Shown: in pieces, positions 5,832 through 5,980 of the stretch
How positions within the stretch are numbered: the stretch's first letter is position 1
How the letters are laid out: each line of letters begins with the position of its first letter
NCBI GenBank assembly: GCA_959018045.1
Contig: CAUEJN010000070.1
Location: 1 to 5,980, forward strand
Source of the DNA: an uncultured Butyricicoccus sp.
GTDB taxonomy: Bacteria; Bacillota; Clostridia; Oscillospirales; Butyricicoccaceae
Reading direction: 5' to 3'
DNA: 5,980 nucleotides
Position numbers and translations under genes: made by a program
The notes under the pieces: generated by a model
What the model was told of the DNA's origin: nothing
The model's input: the letters and a program-made list of their open reading frames with translations, nothing else
Database searches by the model: none

Positions 5832-5980
5832 GTTTCTTCACCTCCAAAAGTGATCTGTGAGGAACCATCCTCAACATGGTCCAATTCGCAGGTTTGAGAA
5901 AGCTGTACGTTATTTAGTTTTTCAGATGCCCGCCAGGCAGCGTCAACCGAAGGTTCGGGGTGATGAAGCCCGCACCCGTC
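5832..5980 (-). other. Right-edge leader or tail of an unidentified upstream gene
   Basis: No gene can be assigned with confidence. On the minus strand one frame enters from the edge and stops at TAA 5916-5914 after 21 codons (ending LPGGHLKN), which could be the C-terminus of an upstream gene 82 bp before the phosphodiesterase. A second frame is open from the edge straight through to 5678, overlapping the phosphodiesterase in another frame. Neither matches a family I recognise. I found no convincing -35/-10 pair, so the operon promoter may lie upstream of the window. A 6-bp hairpin, TGAGGA with loop TGGT and TCCTCA, lies upstream of the ribosome binding site and has no T-tract. Confidence 0.35.
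5839..5845 (-). promoter_or_regulatory. Strong ribosome binding site for the TTG-started phosphodiesterase gene
   Basis: GGAGGTG on the minus strand lies 7 nt before TTG at 5831. The frame has a TGA at 5840-5838, inside this site, with only AGA and AAC between it and TTG. There is no ATG or GTG before the catalytic His7. The TTG is therefore the only start that keeps the motif. Confidence 0.8.

Noticed and set aside
5926..5980. Plus-strand ATG opening a frame off the right edge
   Set aside because: There is no purine-rich ribosome binding site before it and the short peptide is unremarkable.
1..5980. CRISPR arrays, insertion sequences, tRNA or rRNA genes, long repeats
   Set aside because: None was seen by eye. 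The window is almost entirely filled by one strand of protein-coding genes with short gaps.

Overview
The window reads as part of a chromosome from a Gram-positive, gut-type Clostridia, possibly of the Oscillospiraceae/Ruminococcaceae kind. This is an inference from four things: moderately high GC with C/G-rich third codon positions, strong AGGAGG-type ribosome binding sites, a lipoprotein-anchored solute-binding protein with a Gly/Ser-rich linker, and a T-tract intrinsic terminator. No rRNA or other taxonomic marker is present, so the assignment is tentative. All supported genes lie on the minus strand, so the transcriptional order runs from high to low coordinates.

Layout in transcription order. 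The right edge (about 5832-5980) holds a leader or the tail of an unidentified upstream gene. Next comes a divergent glycerophosphodiester phosphodiesterase-like gene (5831-5160, TTG start). It is followed by a complete ABC importer: permease B (5075-4233), ATPase (4203-3232), lipoprotein solute-binding protein (3209-2022) and permease A (1988-1137). Gaps inside the transporter are 22-33 bp, and the gap after the phosphodiesterase is 84 bp, so the five genes look like one operon. A perfect 10-bp stem with a 6-nt T-tract (1120-1090) ends it. A separate unit then begins with a recognisable promoter (about 1023-995) that has a small dyad between -35 and -10. It drives a PHP-domain metallophosphoesterase of the CehA/McbA type (944 to beyond position 1), truncated by the window edge.

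How it may work together. The importer has the architecture of the spermidine/putrescine, ferric ion and glycerol-3-phosphate group of ABC importers (PotABCD, FbpABC, UgpABCE-like), and the sequence does not fix its substrate. Two predicted phosphoester hydrolases flank it: the GDPD-like gene in the same operon and the PHP gene next door. A coherent but unproven reading is uptake of an organophosphate or phosphodiester and its hydrolysis in the cytoplasm, comparable in logic to ugp with ugpQ. The phosphodiesterase departs from the family consensus at active-site positions (HS instead of HR, PDN instead of PEN), which makes a non-standard substrate or altered activity the most interesting question here. 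I see no mobile element, CRISPR array, tRNA or rRNA.
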